Shown in pieces: positions 62,718 through 64,000 of a stretch of 64,000 bases of DNA. The stretch is from Symbiodinium natans (lineage: Eukaryota > Sar > Dinophyceae > Suessiales > Symbiodiniaceae). The notes under the pieces are model-generated. The model worked only from the letters and a program-made list of their open reading frames with translations, did not search any database and was not told where the DNA came from. The translations under genes were made by a program, and so were the position numbers. The stretch lies in contig CAJNDS010000957.1 of NCBI GenBank assembly GCA_905221605.1, positions 547,501-611,500 of the forward strand. The letters are read 5' to 3'. The stretch's first letter is position 1, and each line of letters begins with the position of its first letter.

Positions 62718-63417
62718 AGTAGATCAATTGGGGACCCTGAGAGAGATGTTCAGATATCGACCCCTTGCTCTGCAGCTTCCTATTCCACGGAGCCCACGGA
62801 CTTCGACAGCGGCATCTGCCACGGCTCCTGGCTCTGCTCGGCATCCCAGTGTCGTCCAATGTCCAATGCTGTCCAGTTTTTTTGTCCAATCTAAAGAACC
62901 CAAATTGCCCAAGTCTCGAAAGAGACTGGTGAGGGGCGGTCTACGGGCTTATACACGAAGAGGGTCGCAGCAAGGTATTCACAAGCCGACAGCTGTCGCG
63001 ATCTCAGCCTTGACACTTCTGACAGCCTGAAGCCTCTGCTGTGTTCACCCTGAGGATGCAGAGCGGATGAAGGCTGGAGACTACCCTTTCGCTGATCATC
63101 TGCATGCCAGGCAGCCTGGGTTCCGAAGAGTTGGCGGAGAGTCTGAACTTGCCACAGATGGGTGTATTGTGCACCCATCCTGGACCATCCTGCATGCACT
63201 CTTTCCGAAGCATGGTACTCGCACATGTTTGCGAAGAGTAGGTCTCAGAAGCCCCAAAACTCTTGACCCGATTACAGATGTTGTATATCGTCCTTGTGCC
63301 ATGTTGGCGCAATTGTCCTAGGTGGAAGGACCTTGACTCAACATAACTTCATCCCTCATCAACATTCTCCAGCTTCCGACTCAATACTTCTGCCTGTTCT
63401 TTCCCTCAACTTTCCTC
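62716..63417. other. No gene recognised
   Basis: Several short frames on both strands (for example plus 63067-63321), no motif and no clear exon border. Confidence 0.4.
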
Positions 63418-63760
63418 CTGGAGAGGAAACGTCTCTGGGAGTTCCGGCTGCAGCTGAAGTTCCGGGAGTCTGCCGTTGGCCTTGTAACTCAAACCAAGAA
63501 AGAGTCGTCCTTACCTTCACCCTTCGTGCTGACGGATTCATACAAGTTGTCTTATGTCGTCCTCCAATTTTTGTTTGCTTTCGCTTTTTCGTCATCTGGG
63601 GGCCGGGCAGTCCGGGCATCCTTCTCCTTTGGATGCGCCGAAGGTTCCAGCGGAGAACGTCTTCTTCGGCTGCGAGCAGGATCGCTACTACCACGTGGGC
63701 ACCGCCCCGCGGCCTGAAGATGTAAAGCCGACGAGATCTGTCGGAGAGCCCAAAAAATAA
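63418..63760 (+). CDS. 3' exons of an unknown gene
   Basis: The terminal exon 63611-63760 (acceptor GGGCAG) reads SGHPSPLDAPKVPAENVFFG, then CEQDRYYHVGTAPRPEDV and a basic tail, ending with TAA at 63758. A likely preceding exon, from 63418, reads LERKRLWEFRLQLKFRE, an amphipathic helix; its donor was not fixed. The rest of the gene must lie upstream in or beyond 62.7-63.4 kb, or the gene is short. Family not recognised. Confidence 0.5.
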
Positions 63761-64000
63761 ATTCCCAGAAAGACGCGAGAGGCTGCAAAAACCACACACG
63801 GCATTCTTTTACACTTTTGACACGGGGCACGGAAGGGGGAGCCTCATGGAGCCGCCGCGGTTGGGGAAGTTTGTCGGGGTTTCAGGGAGGCGTTGTAGAG
63901 AGCCGGCCTGTGCATTCCATTCCGACAAGGGGTGGACGGTACCAAGAAGAGCAGCAGACGGTTGCTGTGCTGCTCCTGAGATTGAGCGCTACATCTCCTC
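63761..64000. other. Nothing recognised to window end
   Basis: Probably the 3' untranslated region of the preceding gene and intergenic sequence. No polyadenylation signal is evident. Confidence 0.4.

Noticed and set aside
62194-63030. 231- and 394-codon ORFs through the CT repeat
   Set aside because: Most of their length is microsatellite; only the 61970-62314 exons are supported.

Overview
This window looks like nuclear DNA of a dinoflagellate, probably a Symbiodiniaceae-like alga. The evidence is: many TTTAGGG/CCCTAAA telomere-type heptamers inside the sequence; split genes whose introns are often GC-AG or apparently GA-AG as well as GT-AG; short exons on one strand over long distances; abundant microsatellites; and a very large Ty1/copia-class retrotransposon of a kind I associate with these algae. 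No ribosome binding sites, operons or other prokaryotic signals are seen. The species cannot be named from this window.

Layout. 1-7.4 kb: a GT microsatellite, one helical-repeat (HEAT-like) reading frame, a head-to-head telomere-type palindrome near 2.48 kb, and a satellite at 4.68-5.4 kb built of telomere heptamers alternating with a fixed spacer and flanked by short inverted repeats. 7.47-13.8 kb: an imperfect tandem duplication carrying two near-identical copies of an unrecognised gene (258 and 275 codons) that differ by a 51-bp in-frame segment. 13.8-19.6 kb: A/C-rich and repeat-rich DNA with two plausible reading frames (14.5-15.6 and 18.1-19.06 kb). 19.603-30.158 kb: a complete copia-class LTR element on the minus strand, with apparently identical 273-bp LTRs, a 5-bp target duplication TACGG, a primer site matching the anticodon arm of initiator tRNA-Met, and an intact 2.9-kilocodon polyprotein. 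That polyprotein holds gag with CCCH and CCHC fingers, protease, a DD35E integrase, a region with the residue spacing of a 2-oxoglutarate/Fe(II) dioxygenase, reverse transcriptase, RNase H, and a C-terminal membrane segment.

30.7-64 kb: genes on the plus strand, split by small introns. I could join exons by eye for a LicD/fukutin-like nucleotidyltransferase (about 32.0-33.1 kb), an ankyrin-repeat gene (about 35.9-38.1 kb and probably beyond), a divergent actin-family gene (about 44.4-48.96 kb), a proline-rich protein (58.5-60.25 kb), the end of a one-pass membrane protein (61.97-62.31 kb) and the end of an unknown gene at 63.76 kb. An unsplit zinc-finger/collagen-like gene sits at 52.6-53.8 kb. 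Between them lie a 179-bp higher-order minisatellite open in all three forward frames (41.79-42.59 kb), an ATCCATATG-type tandem repeat, an AT-rich satellite and long pyrimidine microsatellites.

Exon borders outside single reading frames were inferred by eye from family motifs and reading phase. They need transcript data.
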